A DNA stretch of 64,000 nt from contig JAUIZM010000018.1 in the NCBI GenBank assembly GCA_030848705.1, positions 868,001 to 932,000 on the forward strand, in the 5' to 3' direction. Position numbers and translations under genes: made by a program. Shown here piece after piece: positions 22,638 to 33,600 of this stretch. This stretch comes from Heracleum sosnowskyi (lineage: Eukaryota > Streptophyta > Magnoliopsida > Apiales > Apiaceae). The number at the start of each line of letters is the position of its first letter. Positions within the stretch are counted from its first letter, which is position 1. The notes beneath the pieces are model-generated. The model did not search any database. It was not told the DNA's origin and was given only the letters and a program-made list of their open reading frames with translations.

Positions 22638-24225
22638 TATATTTATCGTATTTGTTATTTTTACTTATGATTATATGAATAACATATCAAAAAATAATTT
22701 TATGAAATGAACATAGTTTGATTTATCGCTTGTTCTTTATAAATTTGTATATGAATTTTGCGTGTGTGTATATATTGTGTTGTTAGAGTAGCATAAACTT
22801 GTCGATGCTTGTATAATTCACATTGAGAAACTAGAATATGTATAATTGTCATACTTGTAGAGTGAAATCCGTGCCAACAAATCCGTGTGGGCTTGGTCAC
22901 GGTCAGAGCGGACAATATCATACTAATGTGGAGTTACCGGGTGTTGCGCGGCCAACAATACTTTGTAGTTGAATTTTAGTTTTAGATTCTTCAAAGTAAT
23001 ATTGTTGACAAGAAATACTAGTGAAATACTTTCGTCAACCATAAGAAGCGTAATATGTATATGTTGGAAGAGCATAAGAGGGATGAGAACATAAATTTAT
23101 GTAGCGTTTGTGAACTCACTTAAGTTTAAATAGTGTTTTCTCCCTAGAAAAGTAACTTTAAGTAGAGATTTGGTTATGTTCTTTTTTACAGAAACGCAAG
23201 ACGCCTTCACGTTTTCAGAAAACGTTACTTCAAGTGACAATTAGTGCCATTTTCTCATATTGTGTCATTTTGGACATTATTTTCTAGAATTGTGCCATTA
23301 GGGGCCAATACCACAAATGTTCTCACGGCCTATTTAATCCAACACACAATAATCAAAACAAGTAACTATTCTGAGAATCAATAACGTTACTATTGCACTT
23401 AAATCCTGAATTACAATACTTTAAAATGGAAAAGATACACAGGACATTCGAGAGGTCCTTGCTAATTGCCTGCCTTTTCTCCCTTCCCTATTTTGCTTTA
23501 CGCGTTGTCCTTGCTATGTAGTGAAATTTCCAATCTGCTCAGAGTGAACTAGAAAGTGTTTTAATAATTGGAGTATTGGACTGGGCTACAGTTTTACATT
23601 AGATGTCATTGATATATTTTTTTTCTTGTGTAAAAAATTATGGTGATGACATCTGATGAATGGAGTGTAAAATAATCTGCTATAGGGCATAGGCTTATAA
23701 AATAAGTAAATGTAGATCTTTAAATGTCCTGTCTTAATATATTTAGAATTTCATGTAATAATCTGTATATGTGAAGTAATTAGATATGTATCACTGCCTA
23801 TATTTAGGTGACTAATTAATAGTGTTGCAATTTTAAATATCTAAATATTTATATTTGGGAATTAGTATTGGATATCTAAACCATAGATACAAGGAAACGG
23901 GAACGTGGCAGCGTTTGGCGTCTCAGTTCATTCGTCCCCAATTCCGGAACAATCGCGACCTGAAACGTTAGGGATCGCGACCTGAAACTCTGACAGTGAC
24001 GACCCATACGAACACACATGATTCTTGACTTTCTAGTTTCAAATCGAAGAAAGAATGTCTCCGTGGATGTGTAAATTGGTTTTAATGGTGGTGTTTGAAC
24101 TTTGAAGAAGGAAAAGTTTGCAGAAGTTAACCAGAAGAAGAAGAAGAAGCATTGACCAAAGAAGAAGAAGAAGTATATACTATATACTATGCACAATATT
24201 CAAGAAAAAAGAAGAGAAACGTTTG
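22638..24225. other. No gene recognised
   Basis: AT-rich spacer. It contains a short repeat of ATCGCGACCTGAAAC (two copies, period about 21, near 23952) and GAA-triplet runs at about 24134 and 24160. A GC-richer patch at 22865-22960 is unassigned. Confidence 0.5.
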
Positions 24226-24627
24226 TGTCATGCCATGACAAAATACTTTTCTAGTTTTTCAATGTTTTTGTGTTTTTGTGTATTTTCTGATTGAATAGAA
24301 CAGTAAACAAGTAGAATAACAAGAGAATTAAGATAGAATTGAAGAGAAACAGATGAGATTTGATAGAGTTTAGAGAGATTAACCCTAGAAAGAGAGATAG
24401 AAATCAGTTATAGAGAGAGAAAGTCATAACAGAATCTAGAGAGAGAAAGAGATTGGTGGAAATGAATTCCTTTTTCTGAATAATTATTCAAACATGCATA
24501 ATCTGAAATACAAACAAGTCTTGCTATATATAGGCTACCCGACTAACTAACTCAGTAAATGACATATACCCTTACTATTCCTACTGTCCAGTGCTACTAT
24601 AGACTACTACTAAGCTGAATCCTGACA
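24226..24627 (-). repeat. 3' LTR (minus orientation) of the small element
   Basis: 402 bp with TGTCA/TGACA inverted ends, followed on the + strand by TTTCTCCCCCC, the complement of the polypurine tract. It aligns by eye with 26547-26868 joined to 40788-40867, with a handful of substitutions. Confidence 0.9.
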
Positions 24628-24641
24628 TTTCTCCCCCCTTT
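24628..24641 (-). other. Polypurine tract of the small element
   Basis: Read on the minus strand, AAAGGGGGGAGAAA directly precedes the LTR. Confidence 0.8.
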
Positions 24642-24731
24642 GAAAATTAACCATGTCCTCATGGTTGTTCTTTCACATGGCATCTTCATCTTCTTTCCGC
24701 CTGAATCAAGTACATTGCTGTTTCCTTTCAT

Positions 24732-25957
24732 TTATAGCTCTTTCCCATGAAGAACATCTTGTAGAAGTTGTTGAAGCGTCTGAATTCCAATAGAAACACC
24801 ATGGAGACAACTTGAATCTCCTCCAGGATCAAATATGTATATAACAATATTCTTCCAGGAGGCTTCATGGTATGCAAGTCTCATTGACTTGTTCATTTTA
24901 GGTTTGCCTTGTCCCAGCACCATGTATTGGTACTGGTAAGATTGTGCAATCATCCCAGTTCTCGCAAAATCAACAAATTGTTGATTAATCTCATCAACAA
25001 TTTTATCAAACCCATTAATCTCTTTTTGCATATTCTGGCCTTGGCCTAGCCGTCTAACTGAAATCTCAATCTCAGTGATAGACATCTTCCTCTGCAAATG
25101 AGAAGGTTCCTTCACTAACTGTTGGTCTATTGCCATGAAATCAATATCCTGCCAGTGCCTGAGTTTAATACCAACAGAGTTTTCCATTGCACCTTCTTCT
25201 AGTTGCACCTCCCTTCTGATCATGTCTTTGGGGTTATGATTAACACCTTTTAACTGGGTTTTTTCATCTGACCACCAGGATCAAAGATAAGCATATTATC
25301 CTTGCCAAGATTGCTAGATCTGATACCCAACTCATAAGAAATTGTAGCAGTTGGAAAATGTATAACACTTCTTTTGTTATGGAAAGCCTCAATAATGTCT
25401 CTGCTGGTAGGAATCATTGAGGAAACTTCTTCCAACTGGATTGGTGGCATCTCCTTATGCAGATTGTTATTGCCACCACCTTGTTGTAAATCTTGTATGT
25501 GTGCAAATTCTTCCGGTTCCTCTAATCTTTCACTTCTGCAGATTTCAGTTTGCAAGGGGTTAGGTGCATCTAAATTATCACCATTCAATGCTGCTAAGAT
25601 GAACTCCTGCTCTGGCCAACTCTCTTGGCCCTTCCCTGGTTCTTCATCATATATAGGTTCCCCTATATATTCCTTCCAAGCAGTAGATACATTCTCCTCC
25701 TTTGCATGATTTGGCCATTCCTGTGTCATATTTCCAATGCCAGAATCAGGCTCAAAGTCTACTAATCCTTCTTCCAATTGTTGTGCCTTCATCTTCATCA
25801 TTTCCAGCATCAACTTCCTAGCTACCTCTATAGTAGCCTCTAACTTCTGTAATTTCTGACTAGTCTTGTCCTTGTAATCTGTTAGATGTTGTTGTATATC
25901 TAAGACAGCCTCATCAAAGGCTTTATCACTTGCTTCTACCACTACTAGCTCCATCAA
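24732..25957 (-). pseudogene. Gag-like ORF of the small element, one frameshift
   Basis: The first frame (25957-25250, 235 codons, MMELVVVEASDKAFDEAV...) has an N-terminal helical, coiled-coil-like region (YKDKTSQKLQKLEATIEVA) and an acidic middle. It ends after FDPGGQMKKPS. A second frame, one base off, resumes at once and continues to 24732 (MIRREVQLEEGAMENSVGIK, later IYIFDPGGDSSCLHG). The switch falls at a run of six A residues (about 25259-25264), so one indel could have split a single protein of roughly 400 residues. I see no zinc knuckle, protease or reverse transcriptase. The function is presumed gag-like from its position only. Confidence 0.6.
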
Positions 25958-26529
25958 TTATTCTTCTCTTTCTTCACATAATAACACTACACAACAACAC
26001 CTGATTTTCTCAATTACTAGTCTTCAATACACACAGCAAGTACACCTTGACAATTCCTCAAACACTTAGAGTGCACAGAGTGAAACACAACCAGATCACC
26101 ACAGAATCTCTTAGAAACTTCTCAAATCAACAATCCAACCTTAACAACACAGTATACCACTCCTTAACAGTATTCAATCTCAATACTTCCACAACTCCAA
26201 GCTTATCCTCAAATTACACACCAAAACAGAGTAATATCAACTGCAAGACTTAAAACACAAAATTTAACCTAATTCTTTTGTGTTTTCTGCAATAATAGCA
26301 ACTGCTAACACTAACTATATAGAAACGCCACTGAACAAGTCATCACAGCACTAATCACAACTGAATTCAACATACTAAGGACAGATCTGTAAGTAAAATG
26401 AAGAACAGAGCACCTGAGATGAAAATTACTAAAGTTCTGAACTTTGAGTTGCGATTACTGTGATTCTAGGCTCGCTCAACTCGGATTGGAGTGCACAACA
26501 TAATCGAAGCAGTAGTTGATCTAAAATAA

Positions 26530-26544
26530 CAGCTCTGATACCAA
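26530..26544 (-). other. Primer-binding site of the small element
   Basis: Read on the minus strand, TTGGTATCAGAGCTG lies two bases inside the LTR. It contains the TGGTATCAGAGC core complementary to initiator tRNA-Met, as in many plant LTR elements. Confidence 0.88.
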
Positions 26545-26546
26545 TT

Positions 26547-26868
26547 TGTCATGCCATGACAAAATACTTTTCTAGTTTTTCAATGTTTTTGTGTTTTTGT
26601 GTATTTTCTGATTGAATAGAACAGTAAACAAGTAGAATAGCAAGAGAATTAAGATAGAATTGAAGAGAAACAGATGAGATTTGATAGAGTTTAGAGAGAT
26701 TAACCCTAGAAAGAGAGATAGAAATCAGTTATAGAGAGAGAAAGTCATAACAGAATCTAGAGAGAGAAAGAGATTGGTGGAAATGAATTCCCTTTTCTGA
26801 ATAATTGTTCAAACATGCATAATCTGAAATACAAACAAGTCTTGCTATATATAGGCTACCAGACTAAC
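26547..26868 (-). repeat. LTR of the small element, first part (split)
   Basis: Matches the 24226 LTR up to GGCTACCAGACTAAC, where the copia insertion begins. 26864-26868 (CTAAC) is one copy of that insertion's target duplication. Confidence 0.9.
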
Positions 26869-28148
26869 TGTTAGGCTCAAGGCATGTCTGAATACCACCT
26901 TTAACAAGCCTACACTTTGTGACTATGTCACATTACATGACCTAGTGAGTTCTATCACTGGGATGTAGTATAGGTCTCTAAATGTACTTGTCTTGTTCTC
27001 ATGAACATTAGCTTGATCATGTATGCTCAAAGTTATAATGAGCTTAGTAAAGTTTCTTGCATCTAGATTGTATATAGGCCACTGAATAATTGTCCTGGTA
27101 GAAGTTCAGAAGTGTTCATGCAGTAGGACAAAGAAGAATAAGGCCATGGAGAAATAAGTTGCAGAAATTTGTCTAAGGCATTATACAGCAAAGTCAGAAG
27201 AAAGCTGTGTCGTGAAGTCATCAATATCCATGTCGTGAAGTGCTATATCGCATAGTCCATTTTGTACTATGTCGAGAAGTCCTCAAGACTCATGTCGTGA
27301 AGTGTTGAAGTCAGCAAAGTCAAAGAAACCTAGATCGTGAAGTCCTCAGGAGGCTTATATCGCATAGTCGTTAAATGACCTATGTCGCATAGTCGTTAAA
27401 TGACCTATGTCGCATAGTCTTCAAATGACCTATGTCGCATAGTCGTCAAATGATCTATGTCGCAAAGTCTTCAAAGGCTATATCGCGTAGTCCTCACAAG
27501 GGAGATCGCGAAGTCAGGAATGAAATGGAGTTCACGATATCAACACTTAGCCGTTTACAACAGGACAAATCAAGGTACAGAACCAAGAATCAAAAGAGAC
27601 AAATACTGAAGCATTTGTTCTGGCAAGGTGGTCCAAAGAACAGATGGCAAATCTACAGCTAAACTTGGAGAGAAAGATAAGAGACAAGCAGCTACAGAAA
27701 CGGGAAAGACTCCGAAAAGCAGGTGGTCCTTCCTGACACAGTTAACTTCTTATGGCAGGACAAGTTGGACTTTCAGCAAGGGGTAACTGTGTAAAAATAG
27801 GTGTGTGCACTAGTTTGTATAGGGAATATATATATCATGCACACCCTATTGATAGTAGCAAGAGAGATACATACAGTTTTAAATCTTAAGCTCTTTTCTC
27901 TGTAAGCAAGCAAGTACAAACTGTTCTTGTTTAGAAGCCAAGAAATTCGATTGTGAATTTCCTGGAAAGCTGTAGTATTTAATTTGCTTATATAAAGTAG
28001 ATTAAAGTGATTGTGTGTTGTTTACTTTCCGCATATTGCATAGCATAATCATATACAGTTTATATTTAGTTTCAAGTAAACGAAAATCCATCAAACTATC
28101 CATTCACCCCCCCTCTGTCTAGTTTCTAGGTGATATTCATTCCTAACA
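26869..28148 (+). repeat. 5' LTR of the Sirevirus-like element
   Basis: Starts TGTTAGGCTC and ends TTCCTAACA. It contains an array of TATGTCGCATAGTC-type words (about 27200-27510). A TATA-like ATATATATATC stretch near 27828 is a plausible promoter. Confidence 0.95.
27215..27510 (+). repeat. Array of CTATGTCGCATAG-type short palindromes in LTR
   Basis: About a dozen spaced copies of a word varying around TATGTCGCATAGTC or TGTCGTGAAGTCCTC, at roughly 25-30 bp spacing. CTATG-TCG-CATAG is a perfect five-base inverted repeat around a three-base centre. Sirevirus LTRs are known to carry clustered palindromic motifs thought to be cis-regulatory, and a similar role here is inferred. Confidence 0.8.
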
Positions 28149-28150
28149 AG

Positions 28151-28162
28151 TGGTATCAGAGC
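28151..28162 (+). other. Primer-binding site of the Sirevirus-like element
   Basis: TGGTATCAGAGC, two bases after the LTR end, complementary to initiator tRNA-Met. Confidence 0.93.
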
Positions 28163-28196
28163 AGGCTGTTAACATACAAACAGAAAAAGATCAAGA

Positions 28197-30662
28197 ATGA
28201 GTTCACAAAAACTAAGCAGTATCAAGATTCCTCCCTTCAACAAAGAGCACTACAGCTTATGGAAGAAGAAAATGTTGCTGTTCATCAAAGCTTCTAATCC
28301 CATGTTTTTAGACATTCTAAAACATGGTCCCTTTGTTCCAATGATTGAGATTGGTGAGACAACAGTAGGCACTGAGATAATACCAGCAAAACATGTTCCA
28401 AAAGACCCCACAAAGTATACTGATTCTGAAAAGGAGAAAGTAGCACTGGATGGACATCTTCAACTTATAATCTGTGAATCTATGGATTTCAACATGTATG
28501 GCACTGTTGCTCACTGTACTAGTGCCAAGAAGATGTGGGATCTTATAGAAGTACTCTGTGAAGGAACTACTGAAGTAAGGAAGAACAAGAAGCAGATTCT
28601 TGTCTCTCAATATGAAGCCTTCATGGCTCTGCCAAAAGAAGGAATCACAGAAGTGTTTGAGAGATTCAACAAGCTGGTAAATGAGCTCAAACTCTACGAC
28701 AAACACTATGAGACAGAAGAGCTTAACATGAAGTTCTTACTAACTCTTCCAGACCATTTAGAACCAAGGATCTCTTCCCTCAAAGAAAGAGATCTAAACA
28801 AGATTGGTTTTGACGTGCTGTATGGTGTTTTGAAAACCTATGAGCTGGAGTTGTTTCAAAAGAGATCCATTCAAGCTAAACAAGGGTTAATGGCAAATAC
28901 TTCATGTGCCCTTATTGTTGACAACCTAAGTCAAAGAATGGACTCTCTTAAAGTCAGTCAGGTCAAGATTGAGGAACTAGAAGCTGAAGACACTTGTGAT
29001 GAAACCCAAGTTGTCTATGATTTGCCAGAGGATGATGAGTTTTACAGCATGGAAGAACTGGACAAAATGGAAAACAAATCTTTTGCTTATATGGCTAGGA
29101 GATACCCTAACATAAGGTTCAAAAGAAAGCAGCCATTCAGGTCCAAGTTCAATACTGGAAATACTGGTGGATCTAGTGGCTCAAACACCTTCAATAAAGG
29201 AAAAGGGATTGCTGGTGCTGCTAAAGGTGGATACAAGACAGGAAGTGTGGATAGGACCAAGATAAGGTGCTATAACTGCAATGAACTTGGGCATTTTGCA
29301 ACTGAGTGCAAAAATCCTAAACAGGTCAAGAAGGACAAAGCATACTTAGAGCTTGAAACTAAGTATGAGGCTCTACTCAAGAAACAACAGGGTAAAGCTT
29401 TTATTGCTGAGGGAAAATGCTGGGATGACTCTGATGAAGAAGAAGAACAAGAGTACTCAAACTATGCCTTGATGGCATTTTCTGATGATGGTGACTCAAG
29501 TCAGGTACCTTTTCTTACTTCTCTTGATATGACTCCCCTTCAATATAAGCAGACTGTTGAAGATATGAGCACTGAGATGTTTAATATTCATACTAGCATG
29601 TTAGTAGCTAATGAAGAAATTGATAGACTAACTGCTAAGAATCTTGAGCTTACAGAAAAGAATGAGGAACTTGAGCTAATGTTTGTGAACCTGGATGGTT
29701 TGAAAAAGGAGGTTGAGTATCTTAAAAACAAAGTGATTTGTGCTGAACAGATAGAGAAAGCCCTTAGGGAACAAATTGCTGAAACTGAACTGAAACTAAG
29801 AAGCTTTAAGAACTCCTCTGAACTTATTCAAACCTATCATAAGGAACACACTGAGGACTGCAAGGTTGGAGTTGGTTTTGACTATGAAAATGACAAGGGA
29901 AGGAAGAAGGTTAAGGGCAAAGGAAAGGAATCTTTTTCAAACAAAAATGCCCCAACCATTCTGTCAAGTGTTGAACAACCCATCTTCAAAAAGAGTGTTG
30001 TTGAGTTTGATGAAGAACTGCTAATCATCAAACAACAACTACTTGAAGAAGATGAGGCTGTTAAAAACACTTCTTCCTCTCCTGAACCTATCAGTCATAA
30101 AGAGACCAAAGACAATCTTGTCAAGAGTCCCAAAGCAAAGAAAGAAGTTGTTAAGAAAAGGAAACAAAACAGAAATGGTAAAGTTGGTGTTAACAAGGGA
30201 AACAACTATGCTTATGTGCCAAATGCTCCCAGGAAACAATGTCAAAAATGCCTATCTGTTAATCATTTGACTCATAAGTGTAGTAAGTCTGAAATTGTTG
30301 AAGTTGACAACCTGAGTAACCACTCTGTCAGCATAAATTCTAGTCATGATTCTTTCTGTGGTAAGCCAAACTGCATGACATGCTATGTGACTGTGATTGC
30401 TAACTGTTTATCTCTTAAACATAAACTTGACTCTGCACAATCTGGTGAATCACACACACATATGCATTCTCACAGGACAGGGTCCCCAATCAAAGTTGAG
30501 AGGGTAAAAACTTCATGTGAGCCTAAGAGTGTAAACTCCAAAGCCACAGAAAAAGTGAAGTCTCCTACTATGAGAAATGCAATTTATAACAAAAGAATTG
30601 TCAACAAAAATGTTTCTAAATCAACTGGACCCTACCATGTGTGGGTACCAAAAACAACTTAG
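28197..30662 (+). CDS. Copia (Sirevirus-like) Gag with two zinc knuckles
   Basis: 821 residues from ATG at 28197, which lies 34 bp after the PBS, to TAG at 30660. Residues about 10-230 are the copia gag (UBN2-type) domain, with FNKEHYSLWKKKM and a later LPDHLEPRISSLKERDL. A first CCHC knuckle, CYNCNELGHFATEC, is at about 358-371. A long charged coiled-coil-like region follows (LTAKNLELTEKNEELELM). A second CCHC knuckle, CQKCLSVNHLTHKC, is at about 682-695, then a Cys-containing CGKPNCMTC and a basic tail. Gag assembles the particle and binds RNA. The frame is intact. The C-terminal extension with a second knuckle is longer than in most copia gags. The older copy at 53141 has the same architecture. 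Confidence 0.92.
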   Translation: MSSQKLSSIKIPPFNKEHYSLWKKKMLLFIKASNPMFLDILKHGPFVPMIEIGETTVGTEIIPAKHVPKDPTKYTDSEKEKVALDGHLQLIICESMDFNMYGTVAHCTSAKKMWDLIEVLCEGTTEVRKNKKQILVSQYEAFMALPKEGITEVFERFNKLVNELKLYDKHYETEELNMKFLLTLPDHLEPRISSLKERDLNKIGFDVLYGVLKTYELELFQKRSIQAKQGLMANTSCALIVDNLSQRMDSLKVSQVKIEELEAEDTCDETQVVYDLPEDDEFYSMEELDKMENKSFAYMARRYPNIRFKRKQPFRSKFNTGNTGGSSGSNTFNKGKGIAGAAKGGYKTGSVDRTKIRCYNCNELGHFATECKNPKQVKKDKAYLELETKYEALLKKQQGKAFIAEGKCWDDSDEEEEQEYSNYALMAFSDDGDSSQVPFLTSLDMTPLQYKQTVEDMSTEMFNIHTSMLVANEEIDRLTAKNLELTEKNEELELMFVNLDGLKKEVEYLKNKVICAEQIEKALREQIAETELKLRSFKNSSELIQTYHKEHTEDCKVGVGFDYENDKGRKKVKGKGKESFSNKNAPTILSSVEQPIFKKSVVEFDEELLIIKQQLLEEDEAVKNTSSSPEPISHKETKDNLVKSPKAKKEVVKKRKQNRNGKVGVNKGNNYAYVPNAPRKQCQKCLSVNHLTHKCSKSEIVEVDNLSNHSVSINSSHDSFCGKPNCMTCYVTVIANCLSLKHKLDSAQSGESHTHMHSHRTGSPIKVERVKTSCEPKSVNSKATEKVKSPTMRNAIYNKRIVNKNVSKSTGPYHVWVPKTT

Positions 30663-30673
30663 TTACTTTGTGA

Positions 30674-33600
30674 ATGCAGGGCAACAGGAACAAAAGAGTC
30701 ATATGGATCTTGGACAGTGGATGCTCAAGTCACATGACTGGTGATATAGCCCTGCTATCACATTTTGAGGAAAAAGCTGGCCCATCAGTAACCTTTGGAA
30801 ATGACAACATTGGTTATACCATGGGATATGGCTGTGTTAAATCTGGAAATGTCATTATTGAAGATGTAGCATTTGTTGAAGGACTAAAGCACAACCTCTT
30901 GAGTATTGGACAATTTACCAACAGAGGTTTCAAAGTGGAATTTGATGAAGACCAATGTCTAATCTCAAAAAGAGGAAGTGGTGAAGTTGCTTTAACTGGT
31001 GTAAAGAAAGGAAGCTTGTTTGTAGCTAATCTTGAGGCTGCAGACAAGGGAGAAATTTGTTGTTTCTACACTAAGGCCACAAATGAAGAATTCTGGCTGT
31101 GGCACAAGAAACTGTCTCACTTGAATGTTCAGGCAATGAACTCTCTAACCAAGAGACCTCTGCAGCTAATTCACATGGACTTATTTGGCCCTGTGAATGT
31201 AATGTCCCTTTCCAAAAAGAAATATGCTCTAGTGATGGTTGATGATTATTCAAGATATACTTGGGTGGAATTCCTATTCTCCAAGGATGAGGCACCTCAA
31301 GTCATAATAGAGCATATCAAGAGAGTTGACAGAGAAGCACAAAGCACTGGTTCCTCTGTAGTTGCATTGAGAAGTGATAATGGGACTGAGTTTAGAAATT
31401 CCACATTGTATGAGTTTTGTAAAGATAAAGGAATTTCTCAACAATTTTCAGCTCCTAGGACTCCTCAACAAAATGGAGTAGTTGAGAGAAAGAATAGAAC
31501 TCTCATTGAGGCTGCAAGGACAATGCTGTTGGATGCAAAGCTACCTACTAGCTTTTGGGCTGATGCTGTTTACACAGCATGCTATGTGCAGAATAGAACA
31601 TTGATAAATAAGAAGTCTGGCAAAACTCCTTACTCATTAATGACTGGAAAAAGAGCATCCTTCAAGCATCTACATGTGTTTGGAAGCAAGTGTTTTGTGA
31701 TGAAAGATACCTCTGAGCATGTTGGCAAATTTGATGCAAAGGCATTTGAAGGTATCTTCATTGGATACTCTCTGGAAAGGACTGTTTACAGAGTGTTTGT
31801 ACCTGAACAACACAAAGTTATGGAAAGCATGGATGTTACTTTTGATGACAAGAAGACTCCTGGACTTGAAACAAGTGAACAAGACAGTGTGCCATTAAGA
31901 TTTGAAAATCAAGGATATCTAGAGGATTCTGATAATGAGGATGAACCCTCTGCTCAAACTGTCCCAGTAAATGAAGATCTTGAAGTTGATAATCCTCCTC
32001 AAACACCTGTGCAAGGATTCACAAACACAGGGGGAGAAGAAGAGAATGCAACCTTCAATCAAAATGATCCTGAAACCAGTCAAGGATATGAACAGGGTCA
32101 CACAAGGAAATGGGACAGAGCCCACACTAGAGATCAAATAATTGGAGATCCCAGTGAGGGTGTAAGGACAAGGAGGGCAACAATGAATACATGTCTGTAT
32201 AGCTGCTTTCTGTCACAAGAAGAACCTAAAATAATTGAAGAGGCTTTGAAAAGCTCTGACTGGATTGTTGCCATGCAAGAAGAACTAAATCAATTTGAGA
32301 AAAACAAAGTATGGGAACTAGTACCACCTCCTGAAGGAAAGAATGTTATTGACACCAAATGGGTGTTCAGAAACAAATTGGATGAAGAAGGAGTGGTGAT
32401 TAGAAACAAAGCAAGGCTGGTTGCCAAAGGATATTGTCAACAAGAGGGCATTGACTATGATGAGACATTTGCACCTGTAGCTAGACTGGAAGCCATCAGA
32501 ATTTTCCTGGCTTTTGCAGCCCACTCAGACTTCAAGGTGTATCAAATGGATGTGAAAAGTGCATTTCTCAATGGTGATCTTGCAGAAGAAGTTTATGTAT
32601 CTCAACCACCTGGCTTTGAAAATGAAAACTTCCCAGACTTTGTATATAGGCTGCTCAAGGCACTCTATGGACTCAAACAGGCACCAAGAGCCTGGTATGA
32701 GACCTTATCTCAGTTTCTTCTTGAGCATCAATTTACCAGGGGAACAATTGACAAAACCCTATTTTTCAAGAAGCATGGAAATGATATTATCCTTGTTCAA
32801 ATCTATGTGGATGATATCATCTTTGGATCTTCAAATGAAAGACTCTGTGAAAGGTTCTCCAAGTTGATGCAAAGCAAATATGAGATGAGTATGATGGGAG
32901 AATTAACCTTCTTCCTAGGCCTGCAAGTACATCAAAGGGAGGATGGCATCTTTATAAACCAATCTAAGTATGTCAAGGATCTTTTAAAGAAATATGGTTT
33001 AGAAGAGTCATCCCCAGCAAAAACTCCCATGTCTACTGCAATCAAGCTGGATGAAGACAAGAAAGGCAAGAGAGTTGATATCAAGGTCTATAGAGGAATG
33101 GTTGGATCACTACTCTATCTCACAGCTAGCAGGCCAGATATCATGTTTGCCACATGTCTTTGTGCAAGATTCCAGGCTGATCCTAAGGAATCTCACATGA
33201 TGGCTATCAAAAGAATCTTCAGGTATCTAAAAGGGACTCCTAATCTTGGGCTATGGTATCCAAAGGGAACTGGGTTCAACCTGGTTGGCTACACAGATTC
33301 TGATTATGCTGGATGCAGAATTGACAGGAAAAGCACCTCTGGAAGCTGTCAATTCTTAGGTCAAAGGTTAGTGTCCTGGTTTAGTAAGAAACAACAGTCC
33401 ACAGCAACATCCACAGCTGAGGCTGAATATATTGCTGCTGGAAGTTGCTGTGCTCAATTGCTTTGGATTAGAAATCAACTCATGGATTATGGGCTAGTGT
33501 TAGAACACATTCCTCTAATGTGTGATAATACTAGTGCAATATCCATAGTTGCCAATCCTGTTAATCATTCTACTACAAAGCACATTGAGATCAGGTACCA

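Noticed and set aside
23876..24196. Minus-strand frame rich in Phe
   Set aside because: It results from GAA-triplet runs on the other strand; there is no protein-like feature.
27432..27662. Small frame in the copia LTR, repeated at 40066
   Set aside because: It lies in the LTR palindrome array and simply recurs with the LTR; there is no evidence of a protein.
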